From: Lactobacillus sp. MRS-253-APC-2B
Lineage (GTDB): Bacteria > Bacillota > Bacilli > Lactobacillales > Lactobacillaceae
DNA length: 64,000 bases
Direction of reading: 5' to 3'
Assembly: GCF_012843675.1 (NCBI RefSeq)
Contig: NZ_JABAFO010000006.1
Location: forward strand, 1 to 64,000
Shown: in pieces, positions 16,440-24,388 of the stretch
How positions within the stretch are numbered: position 1 is the stretch's first letter
Layout: every line of letters starts with the position of its first letter
The notes under the pieces: generated by a model
Databases searched by the model: none
Seen by the model: only the letters and a program-made list of their open reading frames with translations
What the model was told of the DNA's origin: nothing
Program-made: the position numbers and the translations under genes

Positions 16440-16979
16440 TCAACTGTTTTCAATCAGCTCAGCCACCCGATCCTGCAGTTCTGCAACCGTATGACGCCGC
16501 GAACGCGCACATTCCTTGGCTGGTCGCCCACAGATCAAGCACGTCCGTTTAGGCAGCCCCAGCTCGGTCCGTGACATTGAAACCGTCTGTCCAGCTTGAC
16601 GACTCAAAACGTCCAGATCAAACAGTCGATTTGAGACATCAGCTTCTTCAAATGCGGTCGTCAGATGCTTAACCTGCTCAGCTGGACCATCAACCAAATA
16701 AAAGCGTTCAGGTCCGGTTGATTCGTCCAGCCACTGCTCAACCATTTTAAAATCATACTGAGCCTGCAGCTGCTTTTCAAAAATCGTCAGCTTGGTCACA
16801 AAGAAGTTCTTTATCGTCTCGTTATTCTTGATTGGTCCGGGAATATTAAGCTTAGCGGCAATCACGGTTTGGTCAGAATGTGATTTTGTCAATTGATTCT
16901 GCAAGGCCACCCGACGATCCCGATTGGCCAAGACTTCGGGAATCTGCTGCGGCGTGCCTTTGGCAAACAAATTGTTCAT
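16440..16979 (-). CDS. citX: CitX-like phosphoribosyl-dephospho-CoA transferase (holo-citrate lyase synthase)
   Basis: 179 residues from ATG 16979, preceded by AAAGGGGGAAG. The C-terminal signature GLPKRTCLICGRPAKECARS and the following RRH are characteristic of CitX, which attaches the 2'-(5''-phosphoribosyl)-3'-dephospho-CoA prosthetic group to the citrate lyase acyl carrier subunit CitD. None of the usual partners (citC, citD, citE, citF, citG) is in the window, so the gene is an orphan here. It lies just after the rpmA terminator, and its own promoter was not identified. Confidence 0.8.
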   Translation of the reverse strand: MNNLFAKGTPQQIPEVLANRDRRVALQNQLTKSHSDQTVIAAKLNIPGPIKNNETIKNFFVTKLTIFEKQLQAQYDFKMVEQWLDESTGPERFYLVDGPAEQVKHLTTAFEEADVSNRLFDLDVLSRQAGQTVSMSRTELGLPKRTCLICGRPAKECARSRRHTVAELQDRVAELIENS

Positions 16980-17012
16980 GTTTTCTTCCCCCTTTAGCAA
17001 AACGCCAAAAGA

Positions 17013-17059
17013 AAAGTCCAGTTCGATGACATGCAAGCACATCAGTCGGACTGGACTTT
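17013..17059 (-). terminator. Terminator of the rplU-prp-rpmA operon
   Basis: AAAGTCCAGTTCGA (17013-17026) pairs with TCGGACTGGACTTT (17046-17059) with one mismatch; read leftward the stem is followed by TTTTCTTTT. Confidence 0.75.
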
Positions 17060-17065
17060 AATTTA

Positions 17066-17347
17066 TTATTCGGCAACTGGGTAAACCGAAACTTTGCGGT
17101 TGCTGCGACCCATGCGTTCGAACTTAACAACGCCGTCGATCTTAGCAAACAAAGTGTCGTCACCACCGCGGCCCACGTTTTCACCTGGGTGAATGTGAGT
17201 ACCACGTTGACGGTAGATGATAGAACCGGCCGTTACGACAGAACCGTCAGCAGCCTTGGTTCCCAGACGACGACCAGCAGAGTTACGACCGTTGGCAGTC
17301 GAACCGCCCCCTTTGTGGTGGGAGAAGAATTGAAGATCCATAATCAT
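17066..17347 (-). CDS. rpmA: 50S ribosomal protein L27 with cleavable N-terminal extension
   Basis: Peptidyl-transferase-centre protein of the large subunit. Start ATG 17347, 8 bp after GGAGG; a GTG at 17356 is inside the RBS and unlikely. The sequence begins [15 protein letters not shown]: as in other Firmicutes, the mature N terminus lies behind an LQFF motif that is removed by the protease Prp, encoded just upstream. The residue after FF is Ser instead of the common Ala. About 93 residues. Confidence 0.96.
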   Translation of the reverse strand: MIMDLQFFSHHKGGGSTANGRNSAGRRLGTKAADGSVVTAGSIIYRQRGTHIHPGENVGRGGDDTLFAKIDGVVKFERMGRSNRKVSVYPVAE

Positions 17348-17376
17348 AGTTTTCACCTCCAGCTTAAAATTTGTTT

Positions 17377-17697
17377 TTAAGACATTTTAATGTCAATATT
17401 TTCTGCATACTGTTCTTGAATATCAAGCATCGCTTCCAAGAACGTCTGCATTAAAATCTGGGAATCGTGTCCCGGATCAATTGAGCTGACTTTAAGCAAA
17501 CCGCCGTTAGCATGATCGGCCGTAATCGTGGCAGGCTGCCTGACGACTCTTTCCAATCCATTGACCGTAGCGATTGCCAAAGCAGAAACCGCAGCACAGA
17601 CAATGTCTTGACCATAATCGCCATGATCGGCATGCCCAGTCATCTCAAACGAAGCTATTCCATGATCCTGATTGGTATGAAAAACCGCGCGAATCAT
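17377..17697 (-). CDS. prp: Ribosomal-processing cysteine protease Prp
   Basis: 106-residue YsxB/Prp family protease that trims the N-terminal extension of L27. Catalytic His22 (GHADHGDYG) and Cys34 ([10 protein letters not shown]) are present at the same numbers as in the characterised staphylococcal enzyme. It sits between rplU and rpmA, the standard place. Confidence 0.95.
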   Translation of the reverse strand: MIRAVFHTNQDHGIASFEMTGHADHGDYGQDIVCAAVSALAIATVNGLERVVRQPATITADHANGGLLKVSSIDPGHDSQILMQTFLEAMLDIQEQYAENIDIKMS

Positions 17698-17709
17698 TGA
17701 ATCACCCCA

Positions 17710-18018
17710 TTAAGCGTTAATCGTGTCAATCGTAACCTTAGTATATGGTTGACGGTGACCCTTCTTGGTGTGGGTGTGCTTCTTTGGCTTGTACTTAAAG
17801 GTAACAACCTTCTTTTCCTTGCCTTGCTTGTCAACAGTACCTTCAACAGAAGCACCGTCAACAAATGGCGTGCCGACCTTAACGTCGTCGCCGCCTACGA
17901 AGATAACCTTGTCAAAAGTTACCTTGTCGCCTTCTTTTGCGTCCAGCTTTTCAACGTAGATAGCTTGACCTGCTTCTACCTTGTATTGCTTGCCGCCAGT
18001 AACGATAATTGCGTACAT
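17710..18018 (-). CDS. rplU: 50S ribosomal protein L21
   Basis: 102 residues ([18 protein letters not shown]), binds 23S rRNA near L20. Start ATG 18018 selected over an in-frame GTG at 18030 that overlaps the AGGAGGTG RBS. First gene of rplU-prp-rpmA, preceded by a leader of about 100 nt. Confidence 0.97.
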   Translation of the reverse strand: MYAIIVTGGKQYKVEAGQAIYVEKLDAKEGDKVTFDKVIFVGGDDVKVGTPFVDGASVEGTVDKQGKEKKVVTFKYKPKKHTHTKKGHRQPYTKVTIDTINA

Positions 18019-18120
18019 CAGTTTGTGCACCTCCTTAATTTCTAAGACTCGCCGGCCGAGCAGCCGAAGCTTTTAAAACTCGGTTGCGTGCGGTTGTAGT
18101 TGTTGGTTCACAAATACAAC
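18019..18120 (-). ncRNA. Probable L21 leader (autoregulatory 5' UTR)
   Basis: About 100 nt of transcribed leader between the promoter and rplU with GC-rich paired segments (GCTTCGGCTGC; CGGCCGGCGAG) close to the RBS. Leaders at this place in Firmicutes are known as L21 leaders. I identify it by position and pairing, not by a covariance match. The remaining 18160-18338 holds nothing recognisable. Confidence 0.5.
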
Positions 18121-18126
18121 GTTCAT

Positions 18127-18155
18127 ATGGTATCAAAATCTCGGCCGATCGTCAA
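18127..18155 (-). promoter_or_regulatory. Promoter of rplU-prp-rpmA
   Basis: Minus strand TTGACG (18155-18150), 17-bp spacer, TACCAT (18132-18127) with TG just upstream (extended -10). Confidence 0.65.
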
Positions 18156-18338
18156 CATCAAACACAGATTTAGATAAAATTTTCCGTACTGATCTTGATA
18201 GGTAAATTCTAGATACTGGATTCGTTCGCTGCAATGGACCTAATTACTTCCAAAAGTCAGCGCGGTGTGCAGAATCTTGATGCTTAGAAAAATAAAAATC
18301 CCCGCCCCATTAAAGCGAGAATTTAACTATCAAACTTA

Positions 18339-18977
18339 TTAGATTTCTAGTGCTGATTTAACCTTGCCATCAAAAAACGAGGTTAACAGCATTCCCTCAC
18401 CGCTAAATTGCTGCAGCATCTTAACCATGCTCTGCGTCATATAGCGTGGCGTGTAGATCATGCCATCTTGCAGCCAGCTTTTGATGACGCCCAAAACAGC
18501 GGATGCCAAAAACGATACCTGCATTTTGATTGGAACGTCAAAATCATCAAACTCAGTACCAAGCTGTTTAGCATACTTGGTCATTTCCTGGCAAAGTCGA
18601 TCATAAAGCTGACCATAGAAGAAATCATTGCGTTCGTTGTTCAACAATACATCAAAGACCTCGGCACTGTTTTCAATGCATTGAAAGGCCTCATTTAATG
18701 AAAGAACCTGAATTGAGGCACCAGACGTGGAAATAATCTGGCGCTCAACCATAATCTTTGCGAACAAGTCATCTAAAATCTCGTTCATAGCTGACTTGAT
18801 AAAATCGCGCTTATCCTTATAATGTAGATAAAATGTGCCTCGAGTAATGTTCGCCGTTTCAGTAATCTTTTGGACGCTGATGTTTTCAAGCTTCTCATGC
18901 TTCATCAGATAAACAAGTGCCTTGCGGAGACTACTGCGGGTCTTGACTACACGAGGATCAACCTTGCTGCCCGTCAT
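18339..18977 (-). CDS. TetR/AcrR-family transcriptional regulator
   Basis: 212 residues from ATG 18977, 10 bp after GGAGG (a GTG at 18983 would be only 4 bp away). N-terminal HTH about 12-58 (ISVQKITETANITRGTFYLHYKD); the C-terminal domain resembles the type found in DhaS-like and low-GC Gram-positive TetR proteins. It is alone, divergent from the tRNA-Arg gene, with no neighbour that reveals its target. A TGTAGCTGGTCTACA inverted repeat near 19022-19037 could be an operator. Confidence 0.82.
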   Translation of the reverse strand: MTGSKVDPRVVKTRSSLRKALVYLMKHEKLENISVQKITETANITRGTFYLHYKDKRDFIKSAMNEILDDLFAKIMVERQIISTSGASIQVLSLNEAFQCIENSAEVFDVLLNNERNDFFYGQLYDRLCQEMTKYAKQLGTEFDDFDVPIKMQVSFLASAVLGVIKSWLQDGMIYTPRYMTQSMVKMLQQFSGEGMLLTSFFDGKVKSALEI

Positions 18978-19137
18978 TGGCACTACGCCTCCATTCTAAA
19001 AAAAGCTCTTTAGGTTAAACATGTAGCTGGTCTACAAACTTGTTCTACCGTTAGATTAAAACGATGTAAGCGCTTTGTCAATAAATTACACCTACTTCAA
19101 CAGAAAAGGTTTGGCAATGGTCTAACCAACTGTCTTA

Positions 19138-19165
19138 TTGACATTTTCGTGGAATATAATATACT
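19138..19165 (+). promoter_or_regulatory. Promoter of tRNA-Arg
   Basis: Consensus -35 TTGACA (19138-19143), 16-bp spacer, -10 TATACT (19160-19165), 11 bp before the tRNA 5' end. Confidence 0.75.
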
Positions 19166-19176
19166 TAATTAAGTCT

Positions 19177-19250
19177 GGGGCAATAGCTCAACTGGATAGA
19201 GCATTGGTCTTCTAAACCAAAGGTTGTGGGTTCGATTCCCACTTGCCCCA
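19177..19250 (+). tRNA. tRNA-Arg (anticodon TCT)
   Basis: 74 nt cloverleaf: acceptor GGGGCAA/TTGCCCC with discriminator A; D arm GCTC/GAGC; anticodon arm TTGGT-CTTCTAA-ACCAA, anticodon TCT; T arm GTGGG-TTCGATT-CCCAC. CCA is not encoded. tRNA genes of this type are frequent integration targets, and a gene-poor AT-rich tract follows. Confidence 0.95.
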
Positions 19251-19308
19251 TTTTGGAAACGCGGAAAGCATAGATATCAAGGTATTCTCAATCACCCAGG
19301 TGTCCTAG

Positions 19309-19351
19309 AGGCATTAATAAGGGGGTTTTAAGGTTAGAGATGCCTTTTTTA
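19309..19351 (+). terminator. Terminator downstream of tRNA-Arg
   Basis: AGGCAT (19309-19314) and ATGCCT (19340-19345) with a 25-nt loop, followed by TTTTTATTTTTTTT. Confidence 0.55.
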
Positions 19352-19824
19352 TTTTTTTTAATAGTTCTGGTTGATTTTATTAGAATTTAATGCTCAAAAC
19401 ACTGTTATATCAGTACTTCTAACTAATTTTTCGTCTAGCACTGATATAACCTATCAATTTGTATCTATAATTTTTTGTTACCTTTTTTTGGAATTTACAC
19501 GCACGGCTAGACGGTATTGATTGTATGTTTTGTATAAGCTTGGAAAGATAAATATGTAGATCATTAGTTCAGCATTTTTTACCTAAAATGTTTAAGAAAG
19601 TATTAAGAATTAAATTTATGTTACAGAACCATTGCATTTCTTAATAAAAGTAACAATAATGAAATATATAGACAATGCTTTTGACGGGATTATAAAATAT
19701 TGCCGCTCTTTATCATTTCGTTGATTCTTTCTTTATCTGTAGTTGGTCAAATCTTTGGCAATTTAAAATCCCCGCTGCTAGGTCAATATCCTAATGGCAC
19801 AAAGCATCGCCTTTTCTTATCAAC
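19352..19824. other. Gene-less AT-rich tract
   Basis: About 470 bp with no reading frame of coding character, no RBS-led start and visibly lower GC than the flanks. It contains one long stem-loop (19404-19450). It follows a tRNA 3' end, so it may be the eroded scar of an integrated element, but no integrase remnant or repeat of the tRNA end was recognised. Confidence 0.5.
19404..19450. repeat. 11-bp inverted repeat / stem-loop
   Basis: GTTATATCAGT (19404-19414) and ACTGATATAAC (19440-19450) are perfect complements with a 25-nt loop. No T run follows, so a terminator is unlikely. Confidence 0.6.
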
Positions 19825-19862
19825 AAAAACGACATCTGTCTTCATGGCGGATGTCGTTTTTT
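19825..19862 (+). terminator. Bidirectional terminator-like hairpin
   Basis: AAAAACGACATC (19825-19836) and GATGTCGTTTTT (19850-19861) with A and T runs on either side. It may serve transcripts from both directions. Confidence 0.6.
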
Positions 19863-19874
19863 AGTCATAAAAAA

Positions 19875-19908
19875 AGCCCTCCCAGAGCACTTAGCGACTA
19901 GCAGGGCT
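19875..19908 (-). terminator. Terminator of the dUTPase operon
   Basis: AGCCCT (19875-19880) / AGGGCT (19903-19908); read leftward it ends in a run of seven T. It lies 8 bp after the dUTPase stop. Confidence 0.65.
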
Positions 19909-19915
19909 AATATAT

Positions 19916-20467
19916 TTAATAGTTGTCTTCTTGGCGCTGAATGTTGATTTTCAGCTTTTCTTCATAGGCATCCATGATCTCGTCTTCAGTAAAGCCAAAA
20001 TCAACCAGTCCCATCTTCAAAAACAGGTGCCAGGCATGGCGAAAATCTTCTTGACGGTGATTGAAATAACTGCCATACAAGAAGTTTTTGATGGCCAGAT
20101 ATTCCTTGTTCCAGTCTGGGACTTTTTCAGCAGGCTTGCCATTTTTAATGCGCGCAAGCATCTGCTCATCCAAAACAATCAGATGCGTCCATTGCTTTTT
20201 GGCACTGAAGAGTAAAAAGAAGTTCAGCGCATCCACGTATTCTTCCAGAACGGTCTGATGATGCGTCCGGCCAGGCAATTTTTTGCCAAGGTGCTCTTTC
20301 CAGACTTTAAACCATTCTGCAGCGTTGGCAATCTCAGCCAGCTCAACGTCCAATGCAGTAAAGACGTTTTGCACGCGGGCTTCGGCACCAAGTTGAATAT
20401 CATGATCCTCATCCAACTGCCAATCAAATTCAATTGACTCATGCAGCAACTTAGTAATATCTAACAA
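19916..20467 (-). CDS. Dimeric all-alpha dUTPase (dUTPase_2 family)
   Basis: 183 residues. Hydrolyses dUTP to dUMP, keeping uracil out of DNA and feeding thymidylate synthesis. The MazG-like metal site is visible: ALDVELAEIANAAEWFKVWK at 38-57 (Glu42, Glu45) and EEYVDALNFFLLFS at 75-88 (Glu75, Glu76, Asp79). Last of three tightly packed genes, starting 1 bp after the upstream stop. Its two partners are of unknown function. Confidence 0.82.
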   Translation of the reverse strand: MLDITKLLHESIEFDWQLDEDHDIQLGAEARVQNVFTALDVELAEIANAAEWFKVWKEHLGKKLPGRTHHQTVLEEYVDALNFFLLFSAKKQWTHLIVLDEQMLARIKNGKPAEKVPDWNKEYLAIKNFLYGSYFNHRQEDFRHAWHLFLKMGLVDFGFTEDEIMDAYEEKLKINIQRQEDNY

Positions 20468-20468
20468 A

Positions 20469-21521
20469 CTAATCTTCCTTTTCTACTTCTGTTTGATTTT
20501 CTAAATTTTTAGCCGTCTGTTCTGCTGATTGAGCCGGTTGATCCGGCGTCGTCATGGTCAGCGTCTCATCAACATGATCCTGATCGGCATTGTTGGCAAA
20601 GATCATCGCATCCGTTCTAACGGCTAAGAACTCACGGTTGTCCAAGTACCATTCCCGTACCAGCGGATAATGCAATAAGACGTCAAAGAGCGAGACGCGC
20701 TCTTCTTTGTCCAGAACCCGGAAGCTCCATTCCTGAGCATAGTCGTCTGGATCAAACGCCAGCTGCAGTCGTACGTTTTGATCCAGTCGCAGCTCGGCGC
20801 CATTGTTTTGTGGCAGGTTCAGCAGCATGTAGTCGGTATCCGTGGTTTTGACAAACAGCCGGTCGATAATCGTCAATGGCAGATCTGGTTTTTGCAGGCG
20901 GAAACGGGCACCGTTGCCAGTTTCCAAAATTCCCAGATCAATGACGAAATTAAGCTGCTTTTCCAACAGCAAGGCAAACTTAATCATTGGCGAAACAACG
21001 GCCTGCAGATCCAGATCACTGAACTTTTGGGTCTGGCGAACGATGAAAAAGTCAACCAGCGCCCGGTTGCTGAACTTGAGAATCTGATGCTTGAGGTTCA
21101 GATAAAACAGCGGCTCGTGATGATGCTGCTCGGCAAAGAAGGCCCCACCGTTATGCGGATCGATTTCAAACGTAAAGCGCTCTTGATCCTCCATTGGCGA
21201 AATCTTAGCCAATAACTGGTGGTGAATCTCATTTTCTTCGATTTCCAGACTGTTTTCGCCATTCAATTCCAGCATGCGTGCCATTAGCAGTAGATAGTAG
21301 TCAGCCAGCTGATAATGCTGTGGAAACTTGACAAAAGCGTTTTCCAGGCTGAGTCCTTCCAGCTTTTCAGTAGCATCAAGCAGTTCAGCCGGATCCTTGG
21401 TTTCAGTCAGCTGATTGAGTAAAGCAACGTAGCGCTGACCGATTTCAAGGCCTTGGGTAATCGAGTCGCTGAGTGAATGAACGCGATCGGCTGCCGTTGA
21501 GATCATTTGATTACTGCTCAT
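20469..21521 (-). CDS. Conserved hypothetical protein, 350 residues
   Basis: Not recognised. Soluble, acidic, without signal peptide or membrane segment. Residues 1-110 are helical; 115-310 look mixed alpha/beta with aromatic and hydrophobic strands (NGGAFFAEQHHHEPLFYLNL); the last ~40 residues are a low-complexity acidic Gln/Thr/Glu tail. It overlaps the upstream coiled-coil gene by 11 bp and is followed 1 bp later by the dUTPase, so the three products are probably made in fixed proportion. No enzymatic motif could be identified. Confidence 0.7.
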   Translation of the reverse strand: MSSNQMISTAADRVHSLSDSITQGLEIGQRYVALLNQLTETKDPAELLDATEKLEGLSLENAFVKFPQHYQLADYYLLLMARMLELNGENSLEIEENEIHHQLLAKISPMEDQERFTFEIDPHNGGAFFAEQHHHEPLFYLNLKHQILKFSNRALVDFFIVRQTQKFSDLDLQAVVSPMIKFALLLEKQLNFVIDLGILETGNGARFRLQKPDLPLTIIDRLFVKTTDTDYMLLNLPQNNGAELRLDQNVRLQLAFDPDDYAQEWSFRVLDKEERVSLFDVLLHYPLVREWYLDNREFLAVRTDAMIFANNADQDHVDETLTMTTPDQPAQSAEQTAKNLENQTEVEKED

Positions 21522-22395
21522 CTGCGCTCACCCCCGCTTTTTTGCCGCCTAGGCTGTTAAGATAGCTGGCATACAGATTTCGGTTGGCCAATTCGAAGTC
21601 CTCAAACGTGCCAAACGTATCAATGATGCTCTTTTGCTCGTAGCTTAGAATCGTATTTTCTTTTGAAAGATCCAGTACGACACGTTCATTTTCTTTGATC
21701 GTGTCCGCAGCCGTACGGGATTCTTGTTCCTCATCTTCCAGCTTGCTGATCTGTTCAACGATTACCTGACGTGCTTCACGATTCTTGTTGGACTCAAACA
21801 GACCGCTGCGTGAGCTGGCATCTTTGAGCTGCTCTTGTAAGGCTGCCCGCTTTTGTTCACGTTCCAGACGACTGTCAATCAGTTTTTGCAGACGATCGTT
21901 TTCACTCGAGATCTGTTCAATGCGATCACTATTGTAGCGCTTGTTTTGCTTGCTTAGTTCAAAGGCGCGCGCCAGTTTTTGGTATTCTTCTTGATCAAAG
22001 GCAAAGCGGATATTTAAGACGTCCAGTTCACCAAAGCGCCGTCGATCCCACCAGTTCCCAAAGTAGATGCGGTAGTGACCGGTTTGGTATTCTTCATAGT
22101 AAAAGAATGGGTATGCCTTGCCCAAATATTGAATCAGGTTGGCACTCAAAAAGTTGCTCAACTGGTCAGCCAGATCATCGACCAGGTTCATAACCCCCTG
22201 CTCGTTTGGCTGCTGTTCGCGATGCTCAATTTCCGCAGCATAGCGCTGATTGTCCAGCAATTGATATACCTTGCAGTCATCATGATGTTCGACCGCGGTT
22301 TCCAATTCTTGTAGATACTTGATCTTGGCCGCAATCTGCTTGTTGATTGCTTGGCTGATATCAAGCGCACCATTTGTCTGTTCAACACTTGCCAT
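21511..22395 (-). CDS. Conserved hypothetical coiled-coil protein, 294 residues
   Basis: Function not known. Residues 1-90 helical; 90-135 contain an aromatic-rich block (YPFFYYEEYQTGHYRIYFGN, then WWDRRRFGELD); about 140-260 form a charged coiled coil (SSENDRLQKLIDSRLEREQK). Such proteins are sometimes labelled SbcC-like because of the coiled coil, but there is no Walker motif, so it is not an SMC-type ATPase. First gene of the trio ending in dUTPase; RBS AAGGAG. Confidence 0.7.
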   Translation of the reverse strand: MASVEQTNGALDISQAINKQIAAKIKYLQELETAVEHHDDCKVYQLLDNQRYAAEIEHREQQPNEQGVMNLVDDLADQLSNFLSANLIQYLGKAYPFFYYEEYQTGHYRIYFGNWWDRRRFGELDVLNIRFAFDQEEYQKLARAFELSKQNKRYNSDRIEQISSENDRLQKLIDSRLEREQKRAALQEQLKDASSRSGLFESNKNREARQVIVEQISKLEDEEQESRTAADTIKENERVVLDLSKENTILSYEQKSIIDTFGTFEDFELANRNLYASYLNSLGGKKAGVSADEQ

Positions 22396-22502
22396 AGCTT
22401 TGACTCCTTAATTTAATACTGCTTTAATCTTAGCGGATTTTTGACAACTTTTAAAGCGATTAATCCAGGTAGTTGTAAAATCTTTACCATTTGCGATAAC
22501 GG

Positions 22503-22530
22503 TTGCAAATTCTTAAAGAATGACTATAAT
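22503..22530 (+). promoter_or_regulatory. Promoter for the small basic protein gene
   Basis: TTGCAA (22503-22508), 16-bp spacer, TATAAT (22525-22530). Confidence 0.6.
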
Positions 22531-22594
22531 AGAATTGTTCGAGTATTACACATATGTGGACTACTTGAATGTCAAGAAAAGAGGCGAAACTATT

Positions 22595-22726
22595 ATGGCA
22601 CGTAAATTGAGTAAGCAAGAACGAAAAGAAATGGCCCGCAAGGCTATGGAAAAGCGTGACAACAAAAAGCCTAATGGTTCAGGCTTCGCTAAGCTGGATG
22701 CAGATGCTAAAAAGCTGAGTGAATAG
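22595..22726 (+). CDS. Small basic hypothetical protein, 43 residues
   Basis: Start ATG 22595 preceded by AGAGGCG; an upstream in-frame ATG at 22520 would add an unlikely sequence lying over the promoter. The product begins MARKLSKQERKEMARKAMEK and is rich in Lys, Arg and Ala, so it may bind nucleic acid or the ribosome. Own promoter and terminator make it a free-standing gene. Function unknown. Confidence 0.7.
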   Translation: MARKLSKQERKEMARKAMEKRDNKKPNGSGFAKLDADAKKLSE

Positions 22727-22749
22727 TTTTAGTCACGATTTTGATTTGA

Positions 22750-22783
22750 AAAAACGCAGCGTCACTTGCAACGCTGCGTTTTT
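22750..22783. terminator. Bidirectional terminator between the small gene and glnA
   Basis: AAAAACGCAGCGT (22750-22762) / ACGCTGCGTTTTT (22771-22783), a 13-bp stem with an A run before and a T run after. Confidence 0.85.
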
Positions 22784-22840
22784 TTCGTCTCTAAAATAAA
22801 AAGACCTGCAGCTTGGCAGGCCTCTTTGGCAAAACACAAA

Positions 22841-24184
22841 TTAGTATTGGAGCATGTACTTGTCACGTTCCCAGTCAGAAACGTGTTGACGGTAGCCATC
22901 ATATTCAAGCGTCTTGGCCTCAAAGAAGTTCTTGTAGAGGTGTTCGCCCATTGATGCACGAACTACGTCATCGGCACGCAGACTCTTCAAAGCGTTGTGC
23001 AGGTTGGATGGCAGATCTTCAATGCCCTTGGCTTCACGTTCTTCTGGCGTCATCGTGTAGATGTTTTCCGTAACTTCCTTCATTGGCGTCAGGTTGTTGC
23101 GCAGACCGTCCAGACCGGCTTCCAAAATAGCGGCAATTGCCAGGTATGGGTTAGCCGTGCAGTCAACGGAGCGCATTTCAACCCGCGTACCCATCTTACG
23201 ATCATCTGGGATCCGGATCAATGGTGAACGGTTGGATGCAGACCAGGCAACGTAAACTGGGGCTTCATAGCCAGGTACCAGACGCTTGTAAGAGTTGACG
23301 GTTGGGTTGCAGATAGCCGTCAAAGCGCGAGCGTGCTTCAGAATCCCAGCCAGGAAGTGGTAAGCCGTATCGGACAATTGCAGGTCGCCCTTTTCATCGT
23401 AGAAGGCGTTATTGCCATCTTTGTCAAACAGCGACATGTTGGTGTGCATACCTGAACCGTTGATGCCAGACAATGGCTTTGGCATAAACGTGGCGTGCAA
23501 GCCATGCTTTTTGGCAACTGACTTAACAACAAACTTAAACGTTTGAATGTTGTCGGCTGCTTCCAGAGCATTAGCGTACTTAAAGTCGACTTCGTGTTGG
23601 CCAGGAGCAACTTCATGGTGAGCAGCCTCAACATCAAAGCCCATCTTTTCCAGTGCCAAAACAATGTCGCGACGGCAGTTTTCGCCGGCATCGGCAGGTT
23701 CCATATCAAAGTAGTTTTCGTTATCGTTTACTTCAGTCGTTGGGTTGCCCTTTTCGTCAGTCTTGAACAAAAAGAATTCTGGTTCCGGACCGATGTTGAA
23801 TGAAGTAAAGCCAGCTTTCTTCATGTCGTCTAAAACACGGATCAGGTTGTTGCGAGGGTCACCAGCAAATGGCGTGCCATCAGTCATGTGCACGCTGCAG
23901 ATCACGCGAGCAACCTTACCGTGTTCCTCACCCCAAGGAAAGACCAGCCAAGTTGACATGTCTGGGTAGAGGTACATGTCACTTTCGTTGATGCGGACAA
24001 AGCCGTCGATTGAAGAGCCATCAAACATCATCTTGTTGTTCATCAGCTTGTCTAATTGGCTGACGGGCAGGTCAACGCTCTTCGTCGTACCAAACAGATC
24101 AGAGAACATTACCCGCAGAAAATGAACGTTTTCTTTTTCAACTAATTCATGAACTTCTTCTTTAGTGAATACGTGTTTTGCCAT
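22841..24184 (-). CDS. glnA: Glutamine synthetase type I
   Basis: Makes glutamine from glutamate, ammonia and ATP. 447 residues from ATG 24184 ([11 protein letters not shown]). Motifs: FDGSSIDGF at about 57-65, [11 protein letters not shown] in the ATP/glutamate site, and NRSPLIRIP near the end. The length and lack of an adenylylation-type insertion fit the Bacillus GSI-alpha class, which is feedback-inhibited and partners with GlnR. The glnR gene that normally lies between miaA and glnA is missing; only about 200 bp separate them. Confidence 0.97.
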   Translation of the reverse strand: MAKHVFTKEEVHELVEKENVHFLRVMFSDLFGTTKSVDLPVSQLDKLMNNKMMFDGSSIDGFVRINESDMYLYPDMSTWLVFPWGEEHGKVARVICSVHMTDGTPFAGDPRNNLIRVLDDMKKAGFTSFNIGPEPEFFLFKTDEKGNPTTEVNDNENYFDMEPADAGENCRRDIVLALEKMGFDVEAAHHEVAPGQHEVDFKYANALEAADNIQTFKFVVKSVAKKHGLHATFMPKPLSGINGSGMHTNMSLFDKDGNNAFYDEKGDLQLSDTAYHFLAGILKHARALTAICNPTVNSYKRLVPGYEAPVYVAWSASNRSPLIRIPDDRKMGTRVEMRSVDCTANPYLAIAAILEAGLDGLRNNLTPMKEVTENIYTMTPEEREAKGIEDLPSNLHNALKSLRADDVVRASMGEHLYKNFFEAKTLEYDGYRQHVSDWERDKYMLQY

Positions 24185-24299
24185 TTTATTCCATTCCTTC
24201 CACACTTACGGTTTCACAACTAGTCTCAGATGGCTAGACCAATTATTGAATTGGCCTTGGTTAATGCTTATATTCAGCCTTCCCTCTGATTACTTTAAT

Positions 24300-24328
24300 A
24301 GCCTACCAATTGGAAGGAAATAAGTCAA
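24300..24328 (-). promoter_or_regulatory. Candidate glnA promoter overlapped by a palindrome
   Basis: Minus strand TTGACT (24328-24323), 17-bp spacer, TAGGCT (24305-24300, weak). The near-perfect inverted repeat CCTACCAATTGGAAGG (24302-24317) lies across the spacer. It does not match the GlnR box (TGTNA-N7-TNACA), and none was found. Confidence 0.4.
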
Positions 24329-24388
24329 TTTTTGATAGGGCTTTCATGATCGATCACGTTGATTAATTAGTTTGGCTAACGTTTAACT

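Noticed and set aside
19071-19087. Possible catabolite-responsive element (TGTAAGCGCTTTGTCA) near tRNA-Arg
   Set aside because: It departs from the cre consensus in the conserved CA end, and no catabolic gene is adjacent.
21511-22395. Coiled-coil gene considered as SbcC or an SMC-type ATPase
   Set aside because: No Walker A, Walker B or ABC signature; only the coiled coil is shared.
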